Shown here: piece after piece, positions 26,288 through 35,389 of the stretch
How positions within the stretch are numbered: the first letter of the stretch is position 1
How the letters are laid out: each line of letters opens with the position of its first letter
Origin: JAVBPE01 sp031549865
Lineage (GTDB): Bacteria; Bacillota_I; Bacilli_A; Acholeplasmatales; Anaeroplasmataceae
DNA length: 64,000 nt
Direction of reading: 5' to 3'
NCBI GenBank assembly: GCA_031549865.1
Contig: JAVBPE010000003.1
Location: forward strand, 4,565-68,564
Position numbers and translations under genes: made by a program
The notes under the pieces: generated by a model
What the model was told of the DNA's origin: nothing
Databases searched by the model: none
Seen by the model: the letters and a program-made list of their open reading frames with translations, nothing else

Positions 26288-27154
26288 TTATTGATTAATA
26301 ATCATTTTATCCTGAATTAATAAATTCAGTTTTTCGGTTATATCTTTATTTGCATTATACACATGACTTTCATTAACTCTTTGTGGAATATGAGCATCTG
26401 ATCCATAAAGTAGCTTCACATTTTGATATTCACTTACGATCTTCCAAAATTCATATCTTGGGTATTTAAGTCTTCTATTCTTTTTTTCCGATTTCCAATA
26501 ATCGCTAAGATTTATTTCTAAATAAACATTATATTCAATTGAAGCCTCGATGATAACTCTTGATATTTCTTCACATTTTTTATTAAACTCAATAAATTCT
26601 TCCATAAAGAAATCTGGATGAACTAATATGTTAAATAAACCAGATTTCATTCCGTTAACACAAGATTCTGCATAAATATCCAAATCGTCATATGTTAAAT
26701 CTCTAACCATTGAAGGAGTTATTACAAGTCCTTTAGTGAAATCATATAAGGTATCACCTTTAAATACATGATGAATTCCAAGGTTTAAATAGTCAACCTT
26801 CTTCTTAATATTCTTAAGAAATGCTACATTAGTATAATCATATTCACATTCAAAACCTGAATAAATTTTGATGTCTTTTATATATTTATCCTGACATTTT
26901 TTTATGTCTTTTAAGTAGTCATCAATTTCAGTAAATAGCATTCTGCTCAAACGTCCTTCTTCTACTTTTTTGGGCGCCTTTTTCATGATATCTTGAAATA
27001 AATCGCTTTGACAAAATGCTGGTTCAAATGGGATGTGACAAGTGAATCCAAGTTCGCTAAATCCAGCGGATATAGCGACATCTACATATTCTGATATATC
27101 ACCTTCTCCATGCTTACAATACTTTGCATGAGTATGATAATTATTTTTAAGCAT
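26288..27154 (-). CDS. PHP-family phosphatase (histidinol-phosphatase-like), last gene of the four-gene operon
   Basis: 288 residues with the PHP fold: NYHTHAKYCKHGEG (His7 and His9 of the metal site), ELGFTCHIPF, YSGFECEYD, LGIHHVF, ILVHPDFFM and YGSDAHIPQR. PHP enzymes hydrolyse phosphoesters with two or three bound metals. In most bacteria this subfamily removes phosphate from histidinol phosphate, but no his gene is here, and the neighbours suggest a nucleotide-like or sugar-phosphate substrate. The start at 27154 follows GGAAGGAG and lies two bases after the upstream stop. Confidence 0.85.
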   Translation of the reverse strand: MLKNNYHTHAKYCKHGEGDISEYVDVAISAGFSELGFTCHIPFEPAFCQSDLFQDIMKKAPKKVEEGRLSRMLFTEIDDYLKDIKKCQDKYIKDIKIYSGFECEYDYTNVAFLKNIKKKVDYLNLGIHHVFKGDTLYDFTKGLVITPSMVRDLTYDDLDIYAESCVNGMKSGLFNILVHPDFFMEEFIEFNKKCEEISRVIIEASIEYNVYLEINLSDYWKSEKKNRRLKYPRYEFWKIVSEYQNVKLLYGSDAHIPQRVNESHVYNANKDITEKLNLLIQDKMIINQ

Positions 27155-27155
27155 A

Positions 27156-28922
27156 CTAATCTCCTTCCATATTTTTAAATAGCCTATCTGATGTATCTGG
27201 CCCTTTTCCACCTAAAATGATTCGTTGTTTAGCGCCTGTAAATGAGTTACTTGATATTCTTGTAGCATAAATTGGATGAATATAATCTATGCTAAATTTG
27301 CTAGAAATAACATTTGTAGCTATTATTGTTTTATAGTCCTTCATTTTTTTTACTAGTTGTTTCATTGAATTACCAGAATTAATAACACCATCAACAAGAA
27401 TAATTTTTTTAGTCGTGTATTTAGCATTTGAAAAAAATTGTTCATCAAACTTTAAAGTGTTTTCTTCTTCATAAAAAATAATTGGACAATCAAAATAGTC
27501 AGCTATGCCTTGTCCAAAACATAAGCCTGATCTCATCATTATAACTACAGCAAAAGAATCATTTGGATAATCAGTTTCGATTAATTTGGCAATTTCTTGG
27601 CCTAATTTATTGTGAGCATCACGAAGTTTTTTTCCCTCTATTCCTGATTCGCTTTTGCAAATCATAATATTACTATTAATTTCAATTGAATCAGTTGGTA
27701 AGCACTTAATGCTTCCAACATTTAAATCAGTTATAAGATCATCATATAAATATTTTGAATATGATAGTTGATGAATGTGTTTATTTTGTCTTAGAAATTT
27801 TTCTATATTTTCTCTTTTGCCCTTATTTCCAATTATATATGATTTGTTTGCATATTTTAACATTAAACTATCCAACATAGAATCTCCAATTGCAATAACA
27901 TATTTTCCAAGATCCTGAATTTTCTTTAGCACAAAATATTTTATGTATTTAGACATAATCATATCTGCATCTAATACATCTATTTTTAAACCAGTTTGTT
28001 TTAATATTTTTTTCCATAACTCGCTATTACCACCTGTAATCCCTACAATTAATGATGATGTCTTACTTTTTAAGTCCTCGATTAAGTTATTATTTAAATG
28101 TAATTCTTCATTTACAAAATCATAGTTTCCATCAAACAAATTTATATTTTGATAGTATTTCTTAGAGGCAAGTGCCTGATAGTTAGAATATCTATCATAT
28201 TTATAGATATTTTTAATTAAGGCTGTATCTAAATTTCTTTTTTTAAGGATTAATGACGTTGTATCCTCTAATGACAAAGTTTTGTCACAGTCAACTAAAA
28301 TTACTGAGTTAAATTGAGTTAAATCTAATTTTAAAACAAGTTCGTAAGCTATTAACTTAGAGTTATAAACACCAATTATTGTTTTATAGATATAGTCAAT
28401 ATCATCATTGTTTTCATATTTTATAATGTGCAATTCTTTTTCAATATCAATTAGCTCATCTGTCATATGATCAACTTCGTAATTCTTCCAATTGATAATA
28501 TCTTCTTCGTTAAATACGTCATTTCTCTTTTCTCCAAAGGACTCCTGCATCCTTTTAAGAATATCAATCGGATTAGTGTCTAAGTAAAAAAATAGGTCAT
28601 AAAACTTCAAATCATTATCTGTAAACACTCTTTTTATACTCATATTTTTTTTATAAAAAGAATAATGTCCATCTATAATTATATTATCATACTTTTTTTC
28701 TAGGTTGCCTGCATATTCTATGAATTCTTTTCTGATTAAATCCTGTTTTATTTCTGATAATTCTTTAAACTTGCAATCAAATCTTTCAAAAGATAATTTG
28801 TTTAAAGTTTCTGAACCTCTTATATGATATAAATTTATATTTTTTTCACTCAAATAATTTATTAATTTTTTTATTAAAAAGTCTTTTCCACTTCTTGATA
28901 CTCCATATAACCCAATTTTCAT
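27156..28922 (-). CDS. three-domain protein: P-loop kinase, HAD phosphatase, uracil-PRTase-like
   Basis: 588 residues. Residues 1-185: P-loop NTPase with GVSRSGKD (7-14) and IIIDGHYS (81-88), like nucleoside or nucleotide kinases. Residues 205-380: HAD fold with the DCDKT nucleophile motif (D211, D213), a Thr/Gly loop near 296 and GDSMLD (346-351). Residues 425-588: phosphoribosyltransferase with MMRSGLCFGQGI (472-483), the PRPP loop LVDGVINSGNSM (509-520) and a UPRT-like GGKGPDTSDRLF (571-582). One chain could thus phosphorylate, dephosphorylate and join a base to ribose-5-phosphate. It abuts the radical SAM gene directly and the PHP gene follows. I know no characterised protein with this order. 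Confidence 0.85.
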   Translation of the reverse strand: MKIGLYGVSRSGKDFLIKKLINYLSEKNINLYHIRGSETLNKLSFERFDCKFKELSEIKQDLIRKEFIEYAGNLEKKYDNIIIDGHYSFYKKNMSIKRVFTDNDLKFYDLFFYLDTNPIDILKRMQESFGEKRNDVFNEEDIINWKNYEVDHMTDELIDIEKELHIIKYENNDDIDYIYKTIIGVYNSKLIAYELVLKLDLTQFNSVILVDCDKTLSLEDTTSLILKKRNLDTALIKNIYKYDRYSNYQALASKKYYQNINLFDGNYDFVNEELHLNNNLIEDLKSKTSSLIVGITGGNSELWKKILKQTGLKIDVLDADMIMSKYIKYFVLKKIQDLGKYVIAIGDSMLDSLMLKYANKSYIIGNKGKRENIEKFLRQNKHIHQLSYSKYLYDDLITDLNVGSIKCLPTDSIEINSNIMICKSESGIEGKKLRDAHNKLGQEIAKLIETDYPNDSFAVVIMMRSGLCFGQGIADYFDCPIIFYEEENTLKFDEQFFSNAKYTTKKIILVDGVINSGNSMKQLVKKMKDYKTIIATNVISSKFSIDYIHPIYATRISSNSFTGAKQRIILGGKGPDTSDRLFKNMEGD

Positions 28923-29819
28923 TTACTTTACCCCCACATTCTCAATGTAATAACATTTATTGTCTAAAATCGGAATCAATTTATGAACTTCTTTATCTAT
29001 TTTGAATAATGAATCACTATATGATCCAAGATTATATTTTTCATTTTTATAAAATCTTCCACAAGGATATATGCCTTCTGGGGCAATAAATATATTCGTT
29101 CTTCCTACGCCACATAATTTTCCATACATTGTGCAGTCATAACATTTTTCACTCTTAAATTGTCTTGAATTAATTCCTGAATCAAAAGCATATTCCATAA
29201 AATCTTGATATTGCTCATCAGAGATAAATAAATCAGCTTCTAAATATCCAATTAATTTTGAAAAAGTAACTTCAAACAAATTATTATCTTTATAAAAACT
29301 AATTAATTTTTCCTTATTTAAGTAAGAATTATAATTAACAGTAGAATTTATGGCAGGCATTTTCTTATAGATTTCAAAATAATTCTTAATACCTTCCATA
29401 ACTTTAGAAAAACACATTCTACCACTATTATGTATTTCCTCATATCCATCTAAGGAGATACAAATTTTAAAAAAATCTTTATATTTATAAAATACCTTAA
29501 GGAGATCTTTTTTCAAAAGTGTACCATTCGTTATAGTGTATATATTGATTTCTTGATACTTATTTTCTTTAACATATTTGAGTAGTTCAATAATTAATTC
29601 ACTTTTAAGCATTGGCTCACCTGAACCAACAATACCTAATTTAAATCTTTCTAATTTGTTTTTTTTGCAATAATCATGAATATTATCAACAATAATTTTA
29701 AGACTTTTAAAATCAAAAGAATTAAAATCTATTTGTTTATCTTGAAAATGGCAATATTTACATTGTAAATTACAGTTATTATTTAAGGATATACACGCTC
29801 TATCTATCACTCTATTCAC
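28923..29819 (-). CDS. radical SAM enzyme with SPASM-like C-terminal cysteines
   Basis: 298 residues. The cluster motif is NCNLQCKYCHFQ (C16, C20, C23), followed by GIVGSGEPML (like the GGEP motif) and ICISLDGYEE. A C-terminal set of cysteines, CYDCTMYGKLCGVG...YPCGRF, resembles a SPASM or twitch site for extra iron-sulfur clusters, as in peptide-modifying and carbohydrate-modifying enzymes. It starts at a GTG that overlaps the stop of the HTH-PIN-ankyrin gene by four bases. The substrate is unknown; there is no candidate RiPP precursor nearby. Confidence 0.85.
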   Translation of the reverse strand: MNRVIDRACISLNNNCNLQCKYCHFQDKQIDFNSFDFKSLKIIVDNIHDYCKKNKLERFKLGIVGSGEPMLKSELIIELLKYVKENKYQEINIYTITNGTLLKKDLLKVFYKYKDFFKICISLDGYEEIHNSGRMCFSKVMEGIKNYFEIYKKMPAINSTVNYNSYLNKEKLISFYKDNNLFEVTFSKLIGYLEADLFISDEQYQDFMEYAFDSGINSRQFKSEKCYDCTMYGKLCGVGRTNIFIAPEGIYPCGRFYKNEKYNLGSYSDSLFKIDKEVHKLIPILDNKCYYIENVGVK

Positions 29820-31099
29820 CTATTCTTATATTTTTTATTTTTTCGTCGATCATTATCACTGCCTCTATCTGACTCTAAATATTGATTATAGTGATCTACA
29901 TAATTATACCCATTAATATCTACAATTTTTGTGTCCGCACCTGATTTCAATAAAATATCTCTAGCTTCTAGATGACCGTGAAACATGGCTTTAATTAAAG
30001 CTGTAAATCCATTACTGTCTTGTTGATTAATACTGGTTCTACTATCATCACATAAAAGTTTTATAAAATTGATTCTATTATGCCAAGCAGCAATCATTAA
30101 TGGCATATTACCTTCATTTTTTTGTCTCACTTTTCCACTATCATAGGGATTTCTACTACCAATATTAGGATTCGCTTTGCATTCCGTTAATAAAAACTTA
30201 AACATTTCGTAATCATTAATTTGAACAGAATGTGATATAGGTGGAAAATAATGTCTATTGCAGTCTTTTTTATTAATATCTGCTCCATTTTTAATTAGCC
30301 ATTTTATCTTAGCTTTTCTTTGATGAAAGTTATTCTTTTTATTTAATACTGCAGAAATAATTAAGGTATTCCCTTCTGAATCATATGCATTTATGTCTTC
30401 TGGCACATCCACATCGTCATAGGAATCTTGATATGTATCACGTACCTTTAAAAATGTGACCATATCTGTTAATTTTTGCTTTGTAAAAGTATATTCTCTT
30501 AAATGAACTGCTTTAATATCTTCGTTGTTTTTTAAATGAACTGAGTAATCTATGTCATTAGTTATTATATCTATAGAACATCTAAATTCATCTATTGCTT
30601 TTTTCGCAATTTCAATGATTTTAAGATCATTTTTTAAGTTAATGTTTGTGTCTTGATATTCTCTTAATATAACACGTTCTCCATAGCTAATTCCACATAG
30701 TATTTCCCAGGCCTTCTTCCCCAATGCTCCAGAATTAGTATCTTTTTTATGGTTAAGCTCTTTAATCACAATATTAGGAATAATAACTTTGCTATAATCA
30801 TTGTTTAATTCTTCTATTAATTGTGGGTTTTTTAATAAAGCAGAAGTGTCAGGGATTACAATTTTTTCAATCCTTTTAAATAAAGCTATTTGTTTTTCTG
30901 ACATACCAAAGGCCCTACAATATTCGTTTGTATAATATTCTAAATTCTTTGAAGAAATAGAACCCGATTCGACTCTCGAAATAGTAGATTTATTTGATAC
31001 ACCTAATTTTTCTGCTAAATCTTGCTGACTAAATCCATTTTTTTCTCTTAAATTTTTAAGTTTTTCACACAAATATTTCTTTTCTAAATTTTCTGCCAT
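29816..31099 (-). CDS. HTH-PIN-ankyrin fusion protein
   Basis: 427 residues. An XRE HTH at about 10-65 (NGFSQQDLAEKLGVSNKSTISRVESG) is followed by a PIN nuclease domain at about 80-210 with its acidic residues in VIPDTSALL (D84), NIVIKELNHKKD and DIITNDIDYSV, as in PhoH-linked PIN domains. Residues 245-410 hold about four ankyrin repeats (GADINKKD, NPNIG, INQQD, GADTKIVD). The protein could bind DNA, cut RNA and sense a partner protein. It leads the operon, and the radical SAM gene overlaps its end. AGAGGT precedes the ATG. Confidence 0.85.
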   Translation of the reverse strand: MAENLEKKYLCEKLKNLREKNGFSQQDLAEKLGVSNKSTISRVESGSISSKNLEYYTNEYCRAFGMSEKQIALFKRIEKIVIPDTSALLKNPQLIEELNNDYSKVIIPNIVIKELNHKKDTNSGALGKKAWEILCGISYGERVILREYQDTNINLKNDLKIIEIAKKAIDEFRCSIDIITNDIDYSVHLKNNEDIKAVHLREYTFTKQKLTDMVTFLKVRDTYQDSYDDVDVPEDINAYDSEGNTLIISAVLNKKNNFHQRKAKIKWLIKNGADINKKDCNRHYFPPISHSVQINDYEMFKFLLTECKANPNIGSRNPYDSGKVRQKNEGNMPLMIAAWHNRINFIKLLCDDSRTSINQQDSNGFTALIKAMFHGHLEARDILLKSGADTKIVDINGYNYVDHYNQYLESDRGSDNDRRKNKKYKNR

Positions 31100-31130
31100 C
31101 TAAGTTACCTCTTTTCTAATTCATATTTTC

Positions 31131-31300
31131 AGTATAACAGGCGTTGCTTATTTATACAATATTTTTATAATTTTAGCAACAAAACGTTAAAAGTTGCAAT
31201 AAAACGATTTAACATATGGTTTTTAGCAACTTAATTATCTTTTCTGCAACTATATCATATTTTTGTAGTAAATATGAAACTTTTAATAATTTTTCGCAAC
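31131..31300 (-). promoter_or_regulatory. promoter and GCAAC-motif cluster of the four-gene operon
   Basis: On the minus strand TTGTAT, 17 bases, TATACT lies about 32 bases before the ATG. The pentamer GCAAC or its complement occurs at 31143, 31176, 31193, 31226, 31246 and 31296, once inside the promoter spacer. The pair at 31176/31193 forms an inverted repeat. This pattern is what an HTH autoregulator needs. The rest of the 620-base gap up to 31719 holds a gene fragment and a terminator, listed separately. Confidence 0.55.
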
Positions 31301-31372
31301 ACAATTTAAAGATTATTTTATATAGTTTTATGATATTCAATAATAATTCAACTAAATTCTCTAGTTTAGTAT

Positions 31373-31402
31373 AAAAAAATCAACACATTATGTATTGATT
31401 CT
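31373..31402 (-). terminator. weak intrinsic terminator
   Basis: AATCAACAC-ATTA-TGTATTGATT with an A run on its left, which is a T run on the minus strand. It would end transcripts of the genes at 31720-34210. Confidence 0.5.
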
Positions 31403-31510
31403 AAATTTTATAATATATCGATTTATATATTTTCTTTTTCAAAGGCCATATAAAGACTTAAAACAACCTTTGAAGTATTAAGTAGTTTCATAATTTATAA
31501 TCCATTCTAA

Positions 31511-31663
31511 TTAATATTTTATCGCATCAATTATTAGAGAAACTATTCCAAGTTTTCCCTCAAAGTTTCTAGTATCAAATCTTAAAGATCTTCCAATTTT
31601 ATTATTATCTAAATTATAACGTATTTTTCTAATAAAATCTATAAAATCGAATGAATCATAGAA
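31511..31663 (-). pseudogene. C-terminal fragment of an unknown gene
   Basis: Fifty codons are open on the minus strand between two stops, with no start codon and clear protein-like composition (FIDFIRKIRYNLD, IGRSLRFDTRNFEGKLGIV). It looks like the end of a truncated gene. A short ATG-initiated stretch, MKLLNTSKVVLSLYMAFEKENI, follows just below it. I recognise no family. Confidence 0.4.
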
Positions 31664-31719
31664 TTAAATCAAAGACTTGCTTTGAAAAAAAGAGTCTATA
31701 AATAAAATTTTTTAAGGCT

Positions 31720-32331
31720 TTAACGAACTTTCACTAATCTTGCCTTTCTATAAAAAAAAGTGTCAAAATCATATTCAATTTCATAATCATTTTCATATCT
31801 TCCTATTTCTAGTCTATAAAAACTTTCATTTTCATTTAGTGTTATTTTCTCTTTATCTTGGTATTTTATAGATTTCAACTTATTATCATTTATATATGAA
31901 TTTATAATTATTTTCATTTCATGAAAATCAAGACGATCTTCACTTATTCTATCAAGCATATTATTTATTTCTTTAGATATTTTTCTATCAATAACGAAAT
32001 ATGCACTATTATTAACACCAAGATAAAATTCATAAGAAAACAATGGATCTAGTGTGATATCCTTTACAAAACTTGAAATTTCATCTAAAAGAAGCTTTAC
32101 TTTAATTTTAGACATTGTTTTATCAGTTATATCATAAAGCCAACTCTCATGAACAAGTTGAGCTTTACCGGGTTTATAATCTATTTTAGAATCAAATATC
32201 TTACGAAAATAATATCTATTTTCAATATTTATTAAATCGTAGACATTTACTTGGCCGACGATTTGATAAACAGCATCATTCATTTTAGATCGCACAAAAT
32301 CGCCAACATTATATTTAAAAGTATTATTCAT
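31720..32331 (-). CDS. unknown protein with an SH3-like N-terminal segment
   Basis: 203 residues. The N-terminus (KYNVGDFVRSKMNDAVYQIVGQV) reads like a small beta-barrel of the KOW or SH3 kind. The middle is helical and charged. The C-terminus is acidic then basic (NDYEIEYDFDTFFYRKARLVKVR). It lies 29 bases below the LRR-like gene on the same strand and is probably in the same operon. Function unknown. Confidence 0.5.
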   Translation of the reverse strand: MNNTFKYNVGDFVRSKMNDAVYQIVGQVNVYDLINIENRYYFRKIFDSKIDYKPGKAQLVHESWLYDITDKTMSKIKVKLLLDEISSFVKDITLDPLFSYEFYLGVNNSAYFVIDRKISKEINNMLDRISEDRLDFHEMKIIINSYINDNKLKSIKYQDKEKITLNENESFYRLEIGRYENDYEIEYDFDTFFYRKARLVKVR

Positions 32332-32360
32332 CTTTTCACCTCTTACTATAATTGCTAGTC

Positions 32361-33200
32361 TTATATTTTAAAACTTTTCTTTAATTCTTCATATCTAAGT
32401 TTATATTCTTCTGCTTTTTCTTTATTTTTTAATAATTTAGGAGCATTCTTTCCAATAATTAGATATTGATTTAAATGTTTAAAATAAAAATATGCTTCAA
32501 GTCCAAATGTATTTGAAAGGTTTGCTGATAAATAAGCATATTCTTCAAAAGTAAAAAATTTATAAGTGAGGTTAATATATTCTAAATTCTTTAATTGACT
32601 AAATATATCTAAGTAATAATTACTTTCATAATCTTTAACAATGTCTAAACATAGTCTCTTTAACTTTTTCATTTTTAATAAAAAAGATAGATCGTTAATA
32701 TGTAACTTTGAATTAAATGATGAACAGTTATTACAACCATATAATTTTAGTGTCTCAATATTGGAATTAGCTAATAATGAGAAATCAGTAATTTTATTAT
32801 AATCCATCATTTCAAAATGTCTTAACTTCTTATTTTTACTAATATCCCATAATTTAGTTTGTTTATTGTTCCAATAAAAATCAATTGTTTCTAAATTATT
32901 TAAATTTTTTAAACAACTTAAATCAAAGTTTTTATAAGCATATAACTGTAATTTCAAGGATATTGTATTTTCAATTATAATAGGAATAATATAATCTAAT
33001 TCTTCTTGATTGTTAATATATAATAAAATATACGCTGGTTTTATTTGATTATATATTATTAAAAACTCTTCTAATTCATAAATTGATTCACCAATATAGT
33101 CATCTTTGGCTGTAACAAAAGAAATATAGACTTGATAATCTATTCCATCTGGAGTTTTTAATCCATTATTCATATTTTGAAATTTTATATATTTAAGCAT
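32361..33200 (-). CDS. leucine-rich-repeat-like protein, intact copy
   Basis: 279 residues with several repeat-like units in the C-terminal two thirds (LKNLNNLETIDFYWN, NKKLRHFEMMDYNKITDFSLL, NIETLKLYGCN, LKMKKLKRLCLDIV, LKNLEYINLTY). A nearly full-length but frameshifted relative lies at 45340-46171. The start at 33200 (MLKYIKF) is supported by AGGTG upstream and by agreement with the relative's start. Such LRR-only proteins often act as immunity or binding proteins, which is inference here. Confidence 0.65.
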   Translation of the reverse strand: MLKYIKFQNMNNGLKTPDGIDYQVYISFVTAKDDYIGESIYELEEFLIIYNQIKPAYILLYINNQEELDYIIPIIIENTISLKLQLYAYKNFDLSCLKNLNNLETIDFYWNNKQTKLWDISKNKKLRHFEMMDYNKITDFSLLANSNIETLKLYGCNNCSSFNSKLHINDLSFLLKMKKLKRLCLDIVKDYESNYYLDIFSQLKNLEYINLTYKFFTFEEYAYLSANLSNTFGLEAYFYFKHLNQYLIIGKNAPKLLKNKEKAEEYKLRYEELKKSFKI

Positions 33201-33220
33201 ATTTAACACCTGTTTTATCA

Positions 33221-34210
33221 CTATTTTAAACTATGAAGTGCTTTGGAATAAGCATTATAAGTTTCTTCATCAAAACAAACTATTCTTGCATAATATAAGG
33301 AATTACTCGTCTTAAAAAAATCCATAATTGTTTTTAAGGCAATACTCGTAGCTTTATCTAAAGGGAATTTATAAATCTCCGTACTTATTGAAGGGAAAGA
33401 AATTGATTCACAATTATTGGCTTCAGCAAGAATTAAACTATTAACATAACAATTTTTAAGTAGTTCTTCTTCATATGAATTACCACCATTCCAAATTGGA
33501 CCAGGTGTATGAATAATATATTTAGCCTTAAGATTATATCCTTTTGTAATCTTTGCCTCTCCGGTTTTACAACCATTTAAAAGCATACATTCCTCTAATA
33601 ATTCTACTCCTGCAGCTTTATGGATTGCCCCATCAACTTCTCCATCACCAAGTAATGAATTATTTAAGGCATTTACAATCACATCTGTATTTTCTTTTGT
33701 TATATCGCCTTTGATAACTTCAATACCTTTACCATTTATAACAAACATATTACGGCTAAAATCTAAATTTAAAATCAAGTTATTATTCTTTCTTTGATTC
33801 TCACAAAATCTATCATTCTCATCATCATTACCCAAAATATATTTATATTTATTCTTTATATAATCAGAAGCCTCTATATCTATAGATTCAGATACTATGT
33901 TAGAATATATTTCCGTTCCTGATGTTGGACTATCAAATAGTTTATAGCAATCAACTGATTCGATAAATTTTGTAGTAACTGTTTGTCCGTATTTATTAAC
34001 AAATGTTGGAGACATTTCAATCTCTTCTTTAATTATTTTTTCTACTTTCTCATAAGCATCAGCAAAAGATTTAGCGACAATAATTCTAAGACTCTCTTCA
34101 TAAAAAGTTAGACCTTCTTGGTAATCATCATCAACCATTCCCTTGATTAATTCATCATAAGCTATTTCCATTTGCAAAATTGATTTAACACAAAACCATT
34201 CTTTTTTCAT
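33221..34210 (-). CDS. DUF4288 domain fused to a macrodomain
   Basis: 329 residues. Residues 1-115 (MKKEWFCVKSILQMEIAYDE...RIIVAKSFADAYEKVEK) match DUF4288. Residues 150-329 are a macrodomain: IEVIKGDITKENTDVIVNALNNSLLGDGEVDGAIHKAAG, KYIIHTPGPIW, SISFPSISTEIYKFP. Macrodomains of this class bind ADP-ribose and remove it from proteins, nucleic acids or O-acetyl-ADP-ribose. The start at 34210 follows AAAGGA; a TTG seven codons upstream overlaps that site. The fusion suggests reversal of an ADP-ribosyl or NAD-derived mark in a conflict setting. Confidence 0.85.
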   Translation of the reverse strand: MKKEWFCVKSILQMEIAYDELIKGMVDDDYQEGLTFYEESLRIIVAKSFADAYEKVEKIIKEEIEMSPTFVNKYGQTVTTKFIESVDCYKLFDSPTSGTEIYSNIVSESIDIEASDYIKNKYKYILGNDDENDRFCENQRKNNNLILNLDFSRNMFVINGKGIEVIKGDITKENTDVIVNALNNSLLGDGEVDGAIHKAAGVELLEECMLLNGCKTGEAKITKGYNLKAKYIIHTPGPIWNGGNSYEEELLKNCYVNSLILAEANNCESISFPSISTEIYKFPLDKATSIALKTIMDFFKTSNSLYYARIVCFDEETYNAYSKALHSLK

Positions 34211-34297
34211 TTTAGTAGTTCCTTTCGTCAAATGCTTTTTAAAAAAATTTATTGTAATTTTATAAATATTAGGCCTAACATTAGATATTTGAAATGA

Positions 34298-34726
34298 TTA
34301 ACGGAAGTATATATATAAATCTCCTTTGTAATTTTTATCAAGATTTTCTTTACTTTCAAAATATATTAAATCTTTTGTATAAAAATCATAAGCATCTATT
34401 TCCTTAATTTTAGAAAAATATTCATTTATAATATTCTTAGAAATACCATTTAATTCATTTAATTTTTTTTGAATTTCAGTATTATAAAATACTACTATCT
34501 GGTAACCAGTAGCTATTACTCTCCATATATCCGTTACATCTTTATATTGTTCAATTAATTGCTTACTTATATTCTTTTCAACCTTATTAACAAGATAACT
34601 TATATAATCTATTTTAAACCAATAAAAATAATCAATCCTTATACTACTTTCTTCAGTTTTTAAGTTAAAAGAATATTTCTTTGACAATTCAATAAACATT
34701 GGCGATAATATAGTCTTTCCTTCCAT
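34298..34726 (-). CDS. unknown protein
   Basis: 142 residues, rich in Tyr, Ile and Lys, predicted mixed alpha/beta, no membrane helix. No motif recognised. The ATG at 34726 has only a weak AGAGAC upstream. It lies in a run of small same-strand accessory genes, many of them of the size and composition of immunity proteins. Confidence 0.45.
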   Translation of the reverse strand: MEGKTILSPMFIELSKKYSFNLKTEESSIRIDYFYWFKIDYISYLVNKVEKNISKQLIEQYKDVTDIWRVIATGYQIVVFYNTEIQKKLNELNGISKNIINEYFSKIKEIDAYDFYTKDLIYFESKENLDKNYKGDLYIYFR

Positions 34727-35065
34727 AACAGCTAAAGTCTCTTTATAGGATTTTTTATCAATAAAAAAACATAAAAATTATCTCCTTTTTAATCTTTAAT
34801 TATTTCCTTAACATAAACACTTTTATAATTACTATTTTATCATATTTTTTATTATCTTTCGTAATATTTAAAGTCTAACTTTATTTTACATAATATAAAT
34901 TAAAGTAAATCATTAATTATCTCCTCTTTAAATTAGAAATCTGTGTAATAACATGATAAAGTATTCTTTGTCATCATCATTTGATTATAAAAAAAGAATA
35001 CCCTAGTAAGCTAGAATCTGGTATTCTATTAAAAAACTGATATCAATAAAAATATATGTTAATAA
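34727..35065. other. noncoding region between the accessory genes and mcrBC
   Basis: It contains the terminator at 34992-35028 and an AT-rich stretch with no open frame of note. I see no RNA gene. Confidence 0.5.
34992..35028 (-). terminator. intrinsic terminator of the mcrBC operon
   Basis: AGAATACC and GGGTATTCT pair around a short internal helix (TAGAATC-like), followed on the minus strand by TTTTTTTA. It is downstream of the small membrane gene at 35066. Confidence 0.75.
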
Positions 35066-35389
35066 TTAAAAAAACATTAATTTTATAACAAATGATATTA
35101 TAGGAACAAAAAACATTATAATTGCAGCTATTTTAATCGCTTTATATGCCGTAGTGTTCTTATCAGATGTACGTCCTAGCAATAATAATGATAGTGTGTT
35201 TAAAATAAAAGAAATTATTATACTTATAACATCTACAATAATTATTGGTATGATTAATATTCCACTACCCTCAGTTTTAGAGCCAAAAGTCCACTGAAAT
35301 AAACAAAAATAAGATATTACTGATAGTACTATGAAAATAATAATGTTAATTATTAAAAGTATTAAACTGCTTGTGAATTTAGTTTTCAT
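35066..35389 (-). CDS. small membrane protein coupled to mcrC
   Basis: 107 residues with three TM helices (about 8-30, 44-70, 86-106). Its start overlaps the mcrC stop by four bases (ATGA), so the ribosome that makes McrC can go on to make it. McrBC normally has only two subunits, so a coupled membrane protein is unusual. It may be an added effector or a membrane anchor. No family recognised. Confidence 0.6.
   Translation of the reverse strand: MKTKFTSSLILLIINIIIFIVLSVISYFCLFQWTFGSKTEGSGILIIPIIIVDVISIIISFILNTLSLLLLGRTSDKNTTAYKAIKIAAIIMFFVPIISFVIKLMFF

Noticed and set aside
28923..29819. RiPP biosynthesis by the radical SAM enzyme
   Set aside because: No short precursor-like gene, transporter or peptidase lies in or near the operon; the partners are nucleotide-type enzymes.
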